From the NCBI RefSeq assembly GCF_014633365.1, contig NC_068345.1, positions 12,842,058 to 12,906,057 of the forward strand: a DNA stretch of 64,000 nt, written 5' to 3'. A program made the position numbers and the translations under genes. Positions 1 to 11,490 of this stretch are shown here, piece after piece. The DNA is from Diospyros lotus. Taxonomy: Eukaryota; Streptophyta; Magnoliopsida; Ericales; Ebenaceae. The notes under the pieces were generated by a model that saw nothing but the letters and a program-made list of their open reading frames with translations, did not search any database and was not told the DNA's origin. Each line of letters starts with the position of its first letter. The first letter of the stretch is position 1.

Positions 1-334
1 TAATAAGCAGAGATGTTATATTCAATGAATCCATCTTTCCTTGTAAATCAGAAAATTTGGAAGACTATCCCATATCTAGCACCCCAGATGATTTCCTTAT
101 AACTGGTAACACCCAAAATGAGGTGGAGCAACCGGCAGTAGTTCCTGATTTGCCAGCTATCTCCTCCTCAGATGTTTTTAACCCTGAAGTTGACCTACCC
201 TCTGATCATGAAAGTGATCATGAGGAGTCATCTGTAGCCCTTGAAGGTGAGGAAGAGCAATATGACTCTCCTCAACAGAACCTAAGGGACTATCAACTGG
301 CAAGGGACAGAAGCAGGAGGACTATAAGGCCTCC
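1..334 (+). pseudogene. copia polyprotein fragment (integrase C-terminus to RT linker)
   Basis: Open from base 3, reading ISRDVIFNES, the typical SRDV-F-E motif at the end of the copia integrase region, followed by an acidic, proline-rich linker that ends RDRSRRTIRPP. The frame stops being meaningful at 335, where the solo LTR begins; homology resumes at 3411 with ARYSYSDLVY. The minus-strand copia at 63125-63469 carries the same linker uninterrupted (RSKRTVRPPARYAYSDLVYY), which proves the join. The ATG-less reading frame simply continues from outside the window. Confidence 0.85.
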
Positions 335-3300
335 TGTAATCCCCCGTTTTCCCAGAACGAGCATTACCTCGAGATTTCGGGAATATTTTTTTTTTCAATA
401 TTATATACAACATAAGTGTCTCGATATACATACCCTCATCATAATCATTTCTCAACAATCCCAATTATACCTTCTCAGCATATCAAAAATTAAAAATTAA
501 TAAACTAAGACAGGTATTATCAATCACATCAGCGGAAGCAAGATCGAAACCTCAATGATATATAACCGACAATTCCTTTTACAATAACCAAATCGATATT
601 TCATATGAAAATATCAAAATATTACATAACCTTTGAACATCGTAATCATAAACAAAAACCTACGAAAACTAAACATAGTAGCTACATGTCGATGACATTC
701 TTTCCCTTGATGCCACTACTTTCACCTAGAACGTTTGAATATTCTAGGGACATAGTCCAAATTAGATGTTGAATCATCTAAGTGAGAGTTCAAATACATT
801 TTCATGAATATATGCAAAATCATATATAAAATCGACAAATTCCGACATGACCCAGCCTAAGAGAATTCCACATAGCACTTAGTCCTAACAGGGGAAAATG
901 CAATCTCTCTAAGGCGACACGATCAGATCGACCCATTGGCAAACACAATCCTGCTTAAGAGGGACAACCTCGACATATGAACCCGGGAATCACCCCATTG
1001 TCATTGTTAGACATTACGCTCCTACTCAAAAGCATTCCAAAACCCAACGCAACCCTAGCCCCAAGAGTGTCACATCAGCATTATCCCCGGAATCAACGAC
1101 CCCTCGGTATTAATGCTATTGCTCAAAGGAACCCGGGGTGGTGTCCACTCTCAACCCCGCCACTTAAGCCAACAATCGGGGTGGTGTCCACTCTCAGCCC
1201 CGCCATTTGAGTACCATAGGGTGAAGTCCGTCTCAACCCCGTCCCAAGTGGGTCACATAATATTAATCCTCGGCACGCATCTCGAGTGCTGTCACTCGAG
1301 GTCCACGTCACAGGATTACAACCCACGTCCCATATATGGACAACACAACATGCCAATGCCAAAAATCATAACATGCATGACATAAAATCAATATCTCAAT
1401 GTATGCAATTTATCGTACAAAATCTAATACAGATGTAAATAATCATTTGTAAAACCATCAATAAACCCAACTATGGGGATGAAAACTCACAGTAAACCAT
1501 TCACATGCCACAAACAAGTTTTTTTGGTAGAACCACTCACCTTTGGGCTAAGTTCAAGATTCCTCGAAATGTGTGCCCGACCTCGATTCTCGTGTCAGGC
1601 TCTCTATAGTTCAAATTCGGGCCTCAACGATACCCTAGACATCATATGTATTCAAAGGAAAGTCAATATCTATTTTCTCAATTTTCTCATAAATTTTCTC
1701 TAATTTCTTCCTAATTTTCTCTCGATAATTCCAAATAAATACCTCTTAAGTATTTTTTCCAACTTTTTCTCCAAAATAATTAATAAAACAATATTTATAA
1801 CCTTCTGGAATTTTCTGGAAAATTTCCAGATTTTCTCCTATTTTCTCAAATTTCCATAATTGCTTTTTCTTGAGAAAATTTATTTATTCTTTATTTCCTT
1901 CGAATATCCTCCAAGAAAAATCACCAAAACTCATAAAATAAATCTCTTATCCTTATGTAATTTTCTCAGAATTTTATAAAAATTCCTCCTATTTATTTTC
2001 CATTTACCTTTCCTTTCAAAAATCCAAAATAATTATCTCCTCAAGAAATTTCCAAGATAAAAATTTATCAAAATAAACTATTCATTTTTCTTGAATTTAT
2101 GGATATTTTTCCAAAATTTTATTTCTTTTAATTATATTTTTTTCTCGAATTTTCTTTACTTTTAACATTTAAAAAATACAAAAAAAATACCTCCGGTCAT
2201 CTTCTCCGGCGATAGCGACCTGCTCCGATGGCTGATCCGATGACACCACCTTGAAGCCTTCCTCAAGTTAATCACAATGGCACCCTCATATGGCCGAAAA
2301 ACTCGCCGAAAATAGCCCGATTGGACGATTTACAGTCCTGCTCCGGCGAAGCTTTGCGTTTTCCGACGAGCTTCGAAACACCTTCAAATCTTAATGAAAC
2401 TTCACTAAATTCTCCAGAAATGATCCTCAATACATGGAGAATAAAAGCCCCTTATCCCAAACCTCTGATTCGCTCCCAAAGGTGAGAAATCTGAAGTAAA
2501 ATTTTTGATGCAGTCGGCCATATTTGAACCTCTATTTATACTCGTTTTCGAAGCCCAATCAAGCCATACCCGGTCAAATCGACGCCTCTATCATCCTTAC
2601 AACCATTTAATGGCCCCAAATCGTGATGATTTCGTGCAAATCGTCCTTCCCAAAAATTCGACGATCGCGGCCATGCCTTGCTATTTTATGTCAAATCATG
2701 GCCATGCTTGGCCGATCTTAACCTATCTCTAATCCTAATTAAACCCCCACGTTGTGGGGCCCATTTTCATACCCTTAGATGGCCTCAATGGCCTTGCCCG
2801 AAGGCTGGCCGGTGATGGCAGTGGGTAGCGGCGGCCATGGCTGAGCTTCTTTCTTCATTTTCTACTATTTACACTTTAGCCCCCTTAAAACTTCCTCTTA
2901 CATTTTGGCCCTCATTCTCAAGCCCCTGATCTTCCCAACAGCATCACTAAAACCCTCAAGATTAGTACTTCTCATTTCTCCCTTGAAACTTTTGAAAAAT
3001 TACCGTTTTGACTTTCTTCGGGCAAATTCAGAAAATTACACTTAGGCCCGACTGATCGTTTTGACCTTAAATCCACTTGATTCAATCCGAAATCACTTAA
3101 GGGTTGTTCTATACATAAAATACTAGTCCTTGACATGCTCCTTTGACTTTTTGGACGTCTTCTACGCCGATTCGATTTTCTCAGCCCGGTCGACAATTGT
3201 ATCGAAAACTGTTCCCGATTCAATTTCTTTCATCACCAAAAATCATAATTTATTTTTCTTGATGATGCTATACCATTATTCTTAATCATCTAGGGTCCAA

Positions 3301-3410
3301 GGTACTCCCTTCGGTCGATTCGACGATTTATTTTACTTTTAAACCAACTTTTTGGTATTTTAAATTCATCTAAATTACGCGGTGACCTCATACAGATATG
3401 GGGTATTACA
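335..3410 (-). mobile_element. Solo LTR (about 3.08 kb) of a large-LTR retrotransposon
   Basis: Starts TGTAATCCCC and ends GGGGTATTACA, so it has TG...CA ends with an inverted terminal repeat, and is flanked by the 5-bp duplication CCTCC (330-334 and 3411-3415). Excising it together with one duplication restores the copia reading frame. It has no long ORF and no second copy of its end, so it is a solo LTR rather than a full element. Stretches near 533-560 and 755-790 match the LTRs at 37708 and 47110 (GGAAGC...ATCGAAACCT and GAATCATCTAAGT motifs), and both ends resemble theirs. By comparison with the primer site of that element, its orientation is minus. Confidence 0.85.
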
Positions 3411-5045
3411 CCTCCTGCAAGATATTCCTACTCAGATTTAGTCTACTGTGCCTTAGTGGCAGGTTTGGAGATGAGGAGTAGTGAGCCTATCTCCTATGAG
3501 GAGGCTGTCAGCTCCCATGACTGTTTGAAATGGCAGTAAGCTATGGACGAAGAGATGAACTCCTTGATAACCAACAACACTTGGGAATTGGTCCCAAGAC
3601 CTCAGAAACAAAAGCTGATAAAGTGTAAGTGGTTATTCAAAGTCAAAGAAGATATGTTACCCTATGATCCCTTAAGGTTTAAAGTTAGATTAGTAGCTAA
3701 AGGGTTTACCCAGAGGGAAGGTATTGATTATATTGAAATATTTTCTCTTGTTGTTAAATTTAAAACCATTCGAATGATACTTGCAATGGTTGTTCAGTAT
3801 GATTTAGAATTAGAAAAACTGGATGTTAAAACTGCCTTCTTGCATAGAGATTTAAAAGAACTAATTTATATGGAACAACTTGTTGGTTATGTTAACAAAA
3901 AACATCCTGATTATGTTTGTTTGTTAAAAAAATCTTTATATGGGTTAAAACAATCCCCACGTCAATGGTATAAAAAATTTGACAACTTTACAACTAGGAT
4001 TGGTTTTGTCAGAAGTGAATATGATAGTTGTTTTTATTTCATGTTATTTGATACTCCTATTTACTTGCTGCTGTATGTTGATGACATTTTATTAATTAGC
4101 AAGTCTAAGTCTAAAATATGTGAGTTAAAATCTCTGTCAAATACCAACTTTGATATGAAAGACTTAGGACCTGGTAGGAGGATTTTAGGAATGATTATTG
4201 AAAGGGATAGAAGTAACTCTTGTCTGAAAATCCATCAATATGATTATTTGTTAAAATCTGTACAAAAGTTTGGCATGTCTGGTTGTAAACCAGTGAATGT
4301 TCTCTTGGTTGGTCACTTCATTTTATCAAAGAAACAGTGTCCTATATCTGATTCTGAAAAGCTTAAAATGGAAAACATCCCATATGCTAATGTCATTGGA
4401 ACCATTATGTACTCAATGATTAGTACCAGGCCTGATCTAGTTTTTTCAATTTCTCTTCTCAATAGATTCATGTCTAACCCTCGTAAAATTCATTGGGAAG
4501 CTTTAAAGTACTTGTTAAGATACATTAATGGTTTGACTGATATTGGGTTAATTTATAAAAGGAAATGTGATGTTTTTGATCTTGTTAGATATGTAGACTC
4601 TGACTTTGCTGGTGACAGGGACTCTCAAAAATCTACAACTGCTTTATTCTTTACCTTAGGAGGTAATTGCATCAGTTGGAAGTCACAGCTGCAGCCTTTG
4701 GTTGCACTATCTTCCACTGAAGCAAAATATGTGGCTGTCACTTATGCTTTCAAAGAAGCCATCTGGCTTCAGGGTTTACTGAAATAAGTTCATATGTTAC
4801 AAGGTAAAGTTGTAGTATTTTCTGATAGTCAGAGTGCCATTTATTTGTGTAAGAACCCTGTATATCATGAAAGAACCAAACATGTAGATGTTAAGTACCA
4901 TTTTGTAAGGGACCAAGTAGCCAAAGAAAATGTAATTATTCAAAAGGTCCCTACAGAAAACAACCCAGCTGATATGGAGACAAAAATTGTGACTGTAGCC
5001 AAGTTCAAACATTGTTTGGACTTGCTGCATGTCACAGTTGGTTGA
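3411..5045 (+). pseudogene. copia reverse transcriptase and RNase H (stop-interrupted)
   Basis: Reverse transcriptase (RVT_2 type) starts near 3543 with MDEEMNSLITNNTWELV and contains LDVKTAFLHRDL and the catalytic YVDD box at 4074-4085. RNase H follows, with YVDSDFAGDRDSQKS near 4590, LSSTEAKYVAV near 4710 and SDSQSAIYLCKNPVYHERTKH after 4815. This is the usual order at the end of a copia polyprotein. Two in-frame stop codons break it: TAA at 3537-3539 before the RT, and TAA at 4785-4787 where the related copy has a glutamate-type codon (LNEIH against LK-stop-VH). The frame is otherwise intact, so decay is modest. Confidence 0.9.
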
Positions 5046-5139
5046 AAGAACAACCAATATGAGTAATGATGGCATAGGTTGTAGCTTACTGCACTGTTGG
5101 TGGGTTGTCCCTTAATGATTGAAGCTTCAACGTGGAGAT

Positions 5140-5779
5140 TGTTGTATTTGAGTGAAGCTTCAAAACGACAGTGTTTCTGACAGGGCAGGAGGGTCTTTTG
5201 GCAACCCCCAAGGCTGCCCAAAACGGCAGTGTTTTGGGCCTTGGGTGGAAGGCCAAAACGGCAACCGCCTTGCCGTTTCACTTGGCGTGCTTCACTTTGT
5301 CTATTAGCCTGCCTCTTCCCCGATCATCGATGCTCTGCTTCACCTTTATACGATGCAATCTGCACCGCTTGAGTCTTCTTTAGGGTTTGTTTCGATCATT
5401 CTCTATTTATTCTTTCTGTATAGATGCTCTGTTCGTTTTCTCTCTAAGGTGTAAGGCTCTGATCTTTAGTTTGTAGTTATGGGGGTGTTTTAATTTGAGA
5501 GATTGTTTCTTGTACAGTGAGATCTGAGAGTGTTCTTTGTTTGTAATCGATGACTGTAAACGTTTTTATCCCTATAGTGTAGTGAACTCCCTTTGCCGGA
5601 GTTTAACGTGGACGTAACCTTCTTTAACGAGTGAACCACGGTAAATCGTTTGTGTTTATGTTTTCGATTTGTTTTATGTTTCTATGTATGATTCAGTCCA
5701 TTTATTCGTGTATGAAATCGGTCTATTTATTTAAGTTTTAAAGGGTTGATTTAGGGTTGAGTTTCGTCTCATCCCAACA
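5140..5779 (+). repeat. copia 3' LTR (640 bp)
   Basis: Begins TGTTG right after a purine-rich tract (CGTGGAGAT, 5131-5139) and ends CAACA, giving perfect 5-bp inverted ends. Downstream of it, AIG1 exon sequence starts at once, which fixes the right border. The left LTR is outside the window, so LTR divergence cannot be measured here. The polypurine tract is equivalent to the one before the LTR of the minus-strand copia (54359-54370). Confidence 0.85.
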
Positions 5780-6574
5780 AAGAAGAGGGAGTCACCCTGG
5801 ACGAATACTTGGGCAGTGAGTGCCCGGACCCTCTAAAGGTATATATTGCGTGTCATTGCTCTTTGCTCCTAACTAAATCAGAAAATTGTGGATTATACAG
5901 ATGTTTATATATTCATGTTTAAATTAAAACGCCATGCCCTGCCCCATTTGTTGTTTATAAAGTTGTAATGTGAACTTGAACTATGGACGAACTTTCTAGC
6001 AGAATTATTGGGTGTGGTGTAGGAAATCCTGGGTCAATGTGGAATCCGAAAGGTTCTGTTTGACAATAAGACTAAGGATGAAGCGAAGAAATCTCGACAA
6101 CTGGAACAACTTCTAAGACTTTTAGATGGCGTTATAGAGCTGAATCGTGGGCAGCCTTATAAAGGGAAACTAAATCTTGATAAGCTGAAGGTAACGATTG
6201 TACTGAATTTTTGTTTTGTTCTGTAAACTAGTGAAGCATGATCGTCGTTAGCTGTATCTTTGATTTTGATAGGTAGAGGCACTGGAACTCCGTGGGCAGA
6301 CAGAAAAGGCTAATTCCATGAAAGGATGCATGATAGAAGGTCAAGTGAAGAACAAGCCAAGAGGATGACCGAAATGGGTTGGGTGGATAATTATTCTTCC
6401 TGTCGTCGGTTACTAGAACAGCAATTGACAGACCTGGAAGCAGCAAGGCTTAAGGCAGAAGAGGAAGCTGAAGCAAGACTGAGGGTGTTGAATGAACTTC
6501 GCAGCATTAGAAGGCAGAGGGAGATAATAGCTGCATTAAAAGATCAGAATTGGATGTGGTGTGGCATTATGTAG
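5780..6574 (+). pseudogene. AIG1/IAN GTPase pseudogene 1 (3' part only)
   Basis: 3' portion of a GTPase gene nearly identical to the intact gene at 51473-52951. Exon 2 tail 5780-5838 (EEGVTLDEYLG region), intron, exon 3 6023-6190 (168 bp, same as the intact copy), intron, exon 4 6273-6574, ending WMWCGIM. Splice sites are conserved (GT at 5839, AG before 6023, GT at 6191, AG before 6273). The copia element removed everything 5' of exon 2's end within this window, including the P-loop exon. In exon 4 a 28-bp stretch present in the intact copy is missing after about 6336, so the coiled-coil end is read in another frame. In exon 3 the QCGN of the intact copy is QCGI. Clearly non-functional. Confidence 0.9.
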
Positions 6575-7650
6575 TTGAGGATGCAATTTCTGGATCGATT
6601 TAAATTTTCTATTTTTGTTCTGGATCTGTAGGCTAATTTGCTTTTGTGGGTTTCGTTTGATTTCTTTCACCTGTTTTTAGTTTACTCACCAATGTGGACT
6701 CAAAAAGCAATGTTAAGTTGGTATGAAATTGTATTGACTAGGGTTGTTGAAGGCTTTAAGCAGTTAATTGTCCCTCTTCCCTTTAATTTTCTATTTAACA
6801 GTGAAGCTAGTAGCTGCACTATCAATGTCATATGTTAAACACAACTTTTAACAAATAATATAACTAAATAGATAGATGTATAGATATAAATATAGAAGCT
6901 TTTTTGGAAAATATATTTAGTGAGTGAGATATATTTATAATATATAAATAAGTATATTTCTAGGAAAAGATAAGAAAAATATTTATTATAAAATATAATT
7001 GTATAAATATATAAATACATTCCTAAAAATATATTTATTTAAAACCGATTCATATTTATATAGAATATTTATATTTATGGTTCAAAAATCTATTATATTT
7101 ATAATTTAGAAAAAAAAATTATTTGTAAGTATATTTTGCATAATTCAGAAATATATTTTGAGAAATTATAAATATATATTTTTTAGTTCATATAAGAAAG
7201 AATAATTGAGATAAAGTATTCTATACGGTATTTTTTGAAGAACTCGTGATGGTGTGAACATAATTTTACGATACATGTCTTTTAAAATAGTCATGATTCT
7301 CTTTTGCTTTTAATTTTTTTTTTAAGCATACACTACTTTTATCAAAGTTATATTTTTTTTTCATCATTAAAGCAACATATTCTTCTCCTCTTCCTTGTAG
7401 GCAACATATTTTTTTTTAATCATCATTGAAGCAACATTTATCTGAGTTATATTTTTTTTTTTCTTTTCCTAAACATCATTCTAAACAATTATTTTTCTTT
7501 CTTTCTTCTTTTTCACTAGTTGGGACGCATTAATACAAATCACTTTCAACATATTTTTTTTGTTGTGTCCAATTTAAAATGAACTTAGATTTGAGACGAT
7601 CTTAGAAGAAGAAGAGAGTAAATGCGTAATAGCGTATTTTGCCTAGTGAC
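6575..7650. repeat. 3' flank shared with the intact AIG1 gene (segmental duplication)
   Basis: Sequence downstream of pseudogene 1 matches the downstream flank of the intact gene (52952-53631) closely up to about 6840, then in blocks around 6840-6900, 7310-7440 and 7540-7610. The region 6900-7310 is AT-rich sequence missing from the other copy. No gene is visible. The block at 7590-7615 preserves the uninterrupted site where the minus-strand copia inserted in the other copy. Confidence 0.8.
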
Positions 7651-9160
7651 AAAGAATCAAAGAAAAGATAAGAGTTATCGATCAAAATAGTGTTCAAGTG
7701 GTGACTTTTCTTTTTCTTCTTTTGATTTTTTTATTTTTAAATGTTATTTTTTTCTAATTAACCTTAATCTTTGGATAATTTAGTTAATGATATATATTAA
7801 ATTAAAACTACTTCATTTTGAATTAAATTTAATAATGATAGTTGTTAAAACTAACATACAAGTCTGTTTGAAAAGAATTAAAATGGATGGGCTTCTAAGT
7901 TAGTTTCAAAGTATAAAAAGTGTAAAGTAAGTAAAAGTACAAGTTCTCATGTCATAATTTGATTTTTTTTTTAAACTCTTTTTCTTTTCTTTTTAACTTT
8001 TTTCGTAAACAGTCCTTGCCAAACATTATGAATTCCATCTTGTTTTCAAAATTTTATTTGCTTGACCTTCTATTTTTATTATTTATTTTTCTTAAACTTA
8101 CTAAAGATTATTTTTCTAAACCATTGCTAGAGAAGTTTATGTCTAATAGTCAAGTCTTTTCACCTAAATGATGGTTGGGGAAGATTATTTTTTTTAGATA
8201 GTATTTGTTAATCGAGGTATAGATAAAAAAAATGAGATATGAAAGGTATCTCAAAAAAAGTTTTTTTTATTTTGTTTGTTAAATTTATTTAAAAAGAAGT
8301 CATGCAACTCTTTATTTTAAATTTTTTAAATAAATTTATCTCTCCACATTTGGATAAATTATCTTAATTCTTACGAATAAATTATCTTAATATCAAAATA
8401 TTTTATTCATTTTAACAAATACTACCTTCGTAGTCACATCTTTTCACCTAAACTTATTAGAGATTTTATTGACTCTTTATACTCATAGAATAGGTATTCG
8501 GAGCAAGAAAATCTAGAACTAGAACCATTGGACAAGTCTCGGGTTAAGGCCAGACAAGGGAATAGTTCAAGAACTAAGTGTCCAATTAATATTATACATT
8601 AGCAAGAATTAATTGTCGATAGGAATGGTGATCGACGCAGAAGGGAAGGTTAGATGTCGCTCTGCGACTCATTCAACTGATAACAATCAAGATGAAAATT
8701 GGAATATGTGAATTTGGTGAATGAATTCATTCCATGTTTGTGATTATTATTGTACTCCAGCCACGGGAAAGCCAAATGGAAATGTAAATACTTCTGTAGT
8801 CCTTTCATCTCCTCTTTCTGTTTCAATGATTGTCCGTTGACATTCTTTTTCTTTTATTATAAAGCCTTCGGATCCTGCGGCTACTCATCTATTGCTTGTT
8901 GCGTGATTGGACAAGAAACAACCACCTGAAGCCCTGCATCCTTCCTTCTTCAACTAGGTAAATAAAGTTCCTTTATTAATCCATCGGGTCATGGCAAGCA
9001 AGCCTGGAAGACAATTAAGGTAAAAATTGAATGAAAGATCGAAAACGTTAAGTGTGGATTCAGTGAATGTTCGCGGCGGAGTTGTCTACATGTCTTGTTC
9101 TCTCTGCTCTATTCATCCATCCTTACATACCTTGAATTCAGTTTTCGTCCCTTTATTTTC
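7651..9160. other. AT-rich intergenic region
   Basis: Long poly(T) and poly(A) stretches and no ORF with recognisable similarity. The last part (8470-9160) is less AT-rich and would hold the upstream region and possible 5' UTR of AIG1 gene 2. A short near-repeat (TTAATCCATCRGGTCATGG) occurs near 8979 and 9183. Confidence 0.5.
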
Positions 9161-9167
9161 TTCCTGT

Positions 9168-9178
9168 TATATATACTA
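9168..9178 (+). promoter_or_regulatory. TATA-like element upstream of AIG1 gene 2
   Basis: TTATATATAC lies about 150 bp before the chosen ATG at 9324, a plausible TATA distance if the leader is about 120 nt. Nothing else supports it. Confidence 0.3.
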
Positions 9179-9350
9179 ATATTAATCCATCAGGTCATGG
9201 CCACAGTCGTCAACCTTCTCCGAAGTTTCTTTATCCGTTGCATGTATATCCTCGATTCACAGAAGTAATCATTTCATTTCAATTGATCCGCAATTCTGCA
9301 GTTGGCTTGATCTCTTTCTTAGCATGGGCGGAGGCGGAATCGACGGAAAC

Positions 9351-9381
9351 AGTGGTGGTGGTGGTGGTGGTGGTGGTAGTG
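9351..9381 (+). repeat. GGT microsatellite coding for polyglycine
   Basis: About nine GGT/GTG triplets inside exon 1 of AIG1 gene 2 encode eight consecutive glycines just before the GTPase domain. The intact paralogue has no such tract. Confidence 0.9.
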
Positions 9382-10162
9382 ATGGTGAGTTGGGATTTGA
9401 TTCCCTTTCAAATGTTGGTCGAACCGTAGTCTTGGTTGGACGTACTGGCAATGGTAAAAGTGCGACGGGAAACAGCATCCTTGGAAGGAAGGCATTTAGG
9501 TCGCTGGCTAGCTCTGCTGGGGTTACAGATCAATGTCAGCTGTACACCACTGTACTGAAAGATGGTCATATCCTTAACGTAATCGACACTCCCGGTATGT
9601 ATAACTATTTCAATCAACAATCGACTCTCCCGGTATAACGTGCCATATTGACGTTATCAAGTTCTAGTGGGCATTTAGTTATTTTGTACATTTATGGCAG
9701 GAATATTCGACTTCACCCCTGAGACTCACATGGGTGAAAGGATTGTTGAATGCGTTAAATTGGCCAAGGATGGCATCCATGCTGTTCTTCTTGTATTCTC
9801 AGTAAGAAGCCGCTTTTCGAAAGAAGAGGAATCCTCCCTCCGTTGCTTGCGAGAGTTGTTTGGAGAGAAAATTATTTATCACGTGATTGTAGTTTTTACT
9901 GGTGGGGATGAACTTGAAGAAGAAGGCGTTGCACTTGAAGAATACTTGGGGCGGTGTTGCCCTGTCCCTTTGAAGGTATAGTATAACTATTTAATCGATA
10001 TCCTGATGATTAGTGTTCGATCTTCAGTGCTACCCAGAAATAAATTGTTGAACTTATCACTTATGGCTGTAGGATCTTCTGGAGCAATGCGGAAACCGAA
10101 TGGTTCTGTTTGATAATAAGACTAAGGATGAAGCAAAGAAAGCCGAACAGCTTCAAAAGCTC

Positions 10163-10284
10163 GTGGCTCTAATAAACACAGTTGTAGCGCTGAATGATGG
10201 TCTGCCATATACAGATAATTTAAGTGGCTCTAATAAACACAGTTGTAGCGCTGAATGATGGTCTGCCATATACAGATAATTTAA
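10163..10284 (+). repeat. 61-bp tandem duplication in AIG1 gene 2 exon 3
   Basis: The 61 bases from 10163 recur from 10224 with essentially no change, so the event is recent. Without one copy the exon would be 165 bp, a whole number of codons; with it the frame shifts and a TGA follows near 10257. Confidence 0.92.
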
Positions 10285-10329
10285 TTGCTGATTTGAAGGT
10301 GGGGGTCTCTTTTATTTTGTTGCATGAAC

Positions 10330-10350
10330 TATATATATATATATATATAT
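10330..10350. repeat. (TA)n microsatellite
   Basis: About ten TA units in the intron between exons 3 and 4 of AIG1 gene 2. Confidence 0.9.
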
Positions 10351-10449
10351 CTGTTAAAATTATGGTGGCAAGGCTGTAATAATCAGCATATGCGATCTTG
10401 ACAGGAACGAGAGCAGAGATTCCACGCTAAGACAGAAGAGGTTAATTCT

Positions 10450-11490
10450 AAACCCAATACAAAATCCATAGAAAGGTCAACACAAGGTTCGCTCGGAATA
10501 GGTAAAGGAGTATATAGACCATGGGGTGAAACGCTTGATTTGGCTTGTTTACAAGTGATACACTTTCCACAAACCCTCTCAACATCCCGTCGCATATGTG
10601 GCCAAAAGAAATGCTCAGTTAATACATCTAATGTTTTTCTCACTCCAAAATGTCCCATTAGGCCACCCCCATGAGCCTCCCGCACAAGTAATTCTCTCAA
10701 AGAACTTATAGGCACACACATTCTGTTCTCTCTAAATAAATACAATGGAGCTGTAAAAGATGCCAAAGATCCTTTAAGCCTACAAGGAGGTCCAATCACA
10801 AGAGCAAAGGCAAAGAAAATGAGAGAGACAGTCAACGGGCTAATTGAAGACATTCGAGCCAAACAAGGCTTTACTGATGCATCCACCAATTGGAAGACAA
10901 CAAGTGGAAGTCAAGCCTATGTCCATTTAATCAGCATGCTAGCCCATTAGAAGATGACATGTGGCAGCATTTAGAAGATGACACGTGGCACCCAAGATTA
11001 TGTCTATGTGTAGCTGGCTAACAAAATAGTTGTTTAATTTCTTAAATTACATTATGGAGGGTACCAGCCATTAAGGTAGTGGTGTGTTGCTGGTAGTTAT
11101 TGAGCATTTGGGAAGTGGGTAGTTATTAGGTTATTGGGTAGTTATCTCAAGTTGGTAGTTGTTTCATATTTGTTTTTCTATTTAAAGGGAATTGTAAACA
11201 CTTCAAAAGGTTGGTTAATTTTCGTGATTATTGAAAGGAGAACTTTCTCACTTGGTTTTTCCAAGAACTCAAGACTTATCAAGATTGTTCCAATCTTGTG
11301 GCGTCCAATTTCCAAGGCTTATCGCTCCCAACTTCTTCTCTTATTCTGGAGTGTGGCGTCTATATCATTCTTTTTCTTATTTTGTTTCGTTTACTTGAAT
11401 CTGGTTTGGCTTTCTTGGGATGATGCTCAACTTGTTCGTGGGCTTTTAGATGCAACCAAAGGGATCTTCATAGGCTCGCATCCGAGCAGG
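10450..11490. mobile_element. Rearranged Ty3/gypsy fragment inside AIG1 exon 4
   Basis: Two gypsy pieces in opposite orientation. About 10451-10765, read on the minus strand, encodes the integrase zinc-binding (H2C2) domain: the [18 protein letters not shown] region, then [12 protein letters not shown] and [10 protein letters not shown]. From about 10766 on the plus strand comes [17 protein letters not shown], the tail typical of gypsy polyproteins, followed by non-coding DNA with a TATTTAAAGG box near 11178 that looks like an LTR. AIG1 homology stops at about 10450 and resumes with the EVFKMKEELKKFYEEQ stretch near 11490. Exact ends and a target duplication were not found. Confidence 0.75.

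Larger units (their letters stand above)
1..5779 (+). mobile_element. Ty1/copia LTR retrotransposon, 5' part outside window
   Basis: Plus-strand copia element whose left LTR, gag, protease and most of integrase lie before base 1. Visible parts are the integrase-RT linker (1-334), reverse transcriptase and RNase H (3411-5045) and the 3' LTR (5140-5779). A solo LTR (335-3410) interrupts it. The right end abuts AIG1 exon 2 coding sequence at 5780, so the element landed in a GTPase gene. The 5 bases after the LTR are AAGAA, the presumed target duplication; the other copy should sit left of the window. In-frame stops at 3537-3539 and 4785-4787 show that this copy is dead. The related copia at 53632-64000 shares the linker and RT sequence. 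Confidence 0.9.

Noticed and set aside
335..3410. A complete DNA transposon in the copia linker
   Set aside because: Inverted ends alone would allow it, but TG...CA ends, 5-bp duplication and similarity to a proven LTR pair show that it is a solo LTR.
6638..6838. Plus frame after AIG1 pseudogene 1 (and 52952-53176 after the intact gene)
   Set aside because: Conserved between the two flanks because of the recent duplication; it begins after the gene's stop codon and looks like 3' UTR.
10383..10889. 168-codon minus frame as a single gene
   Set aside because: Only the part corresponding to the integrase zinc domain is real; the two ends run into AIG1 exon 4 and into an oppositely oriented gypsy tail.
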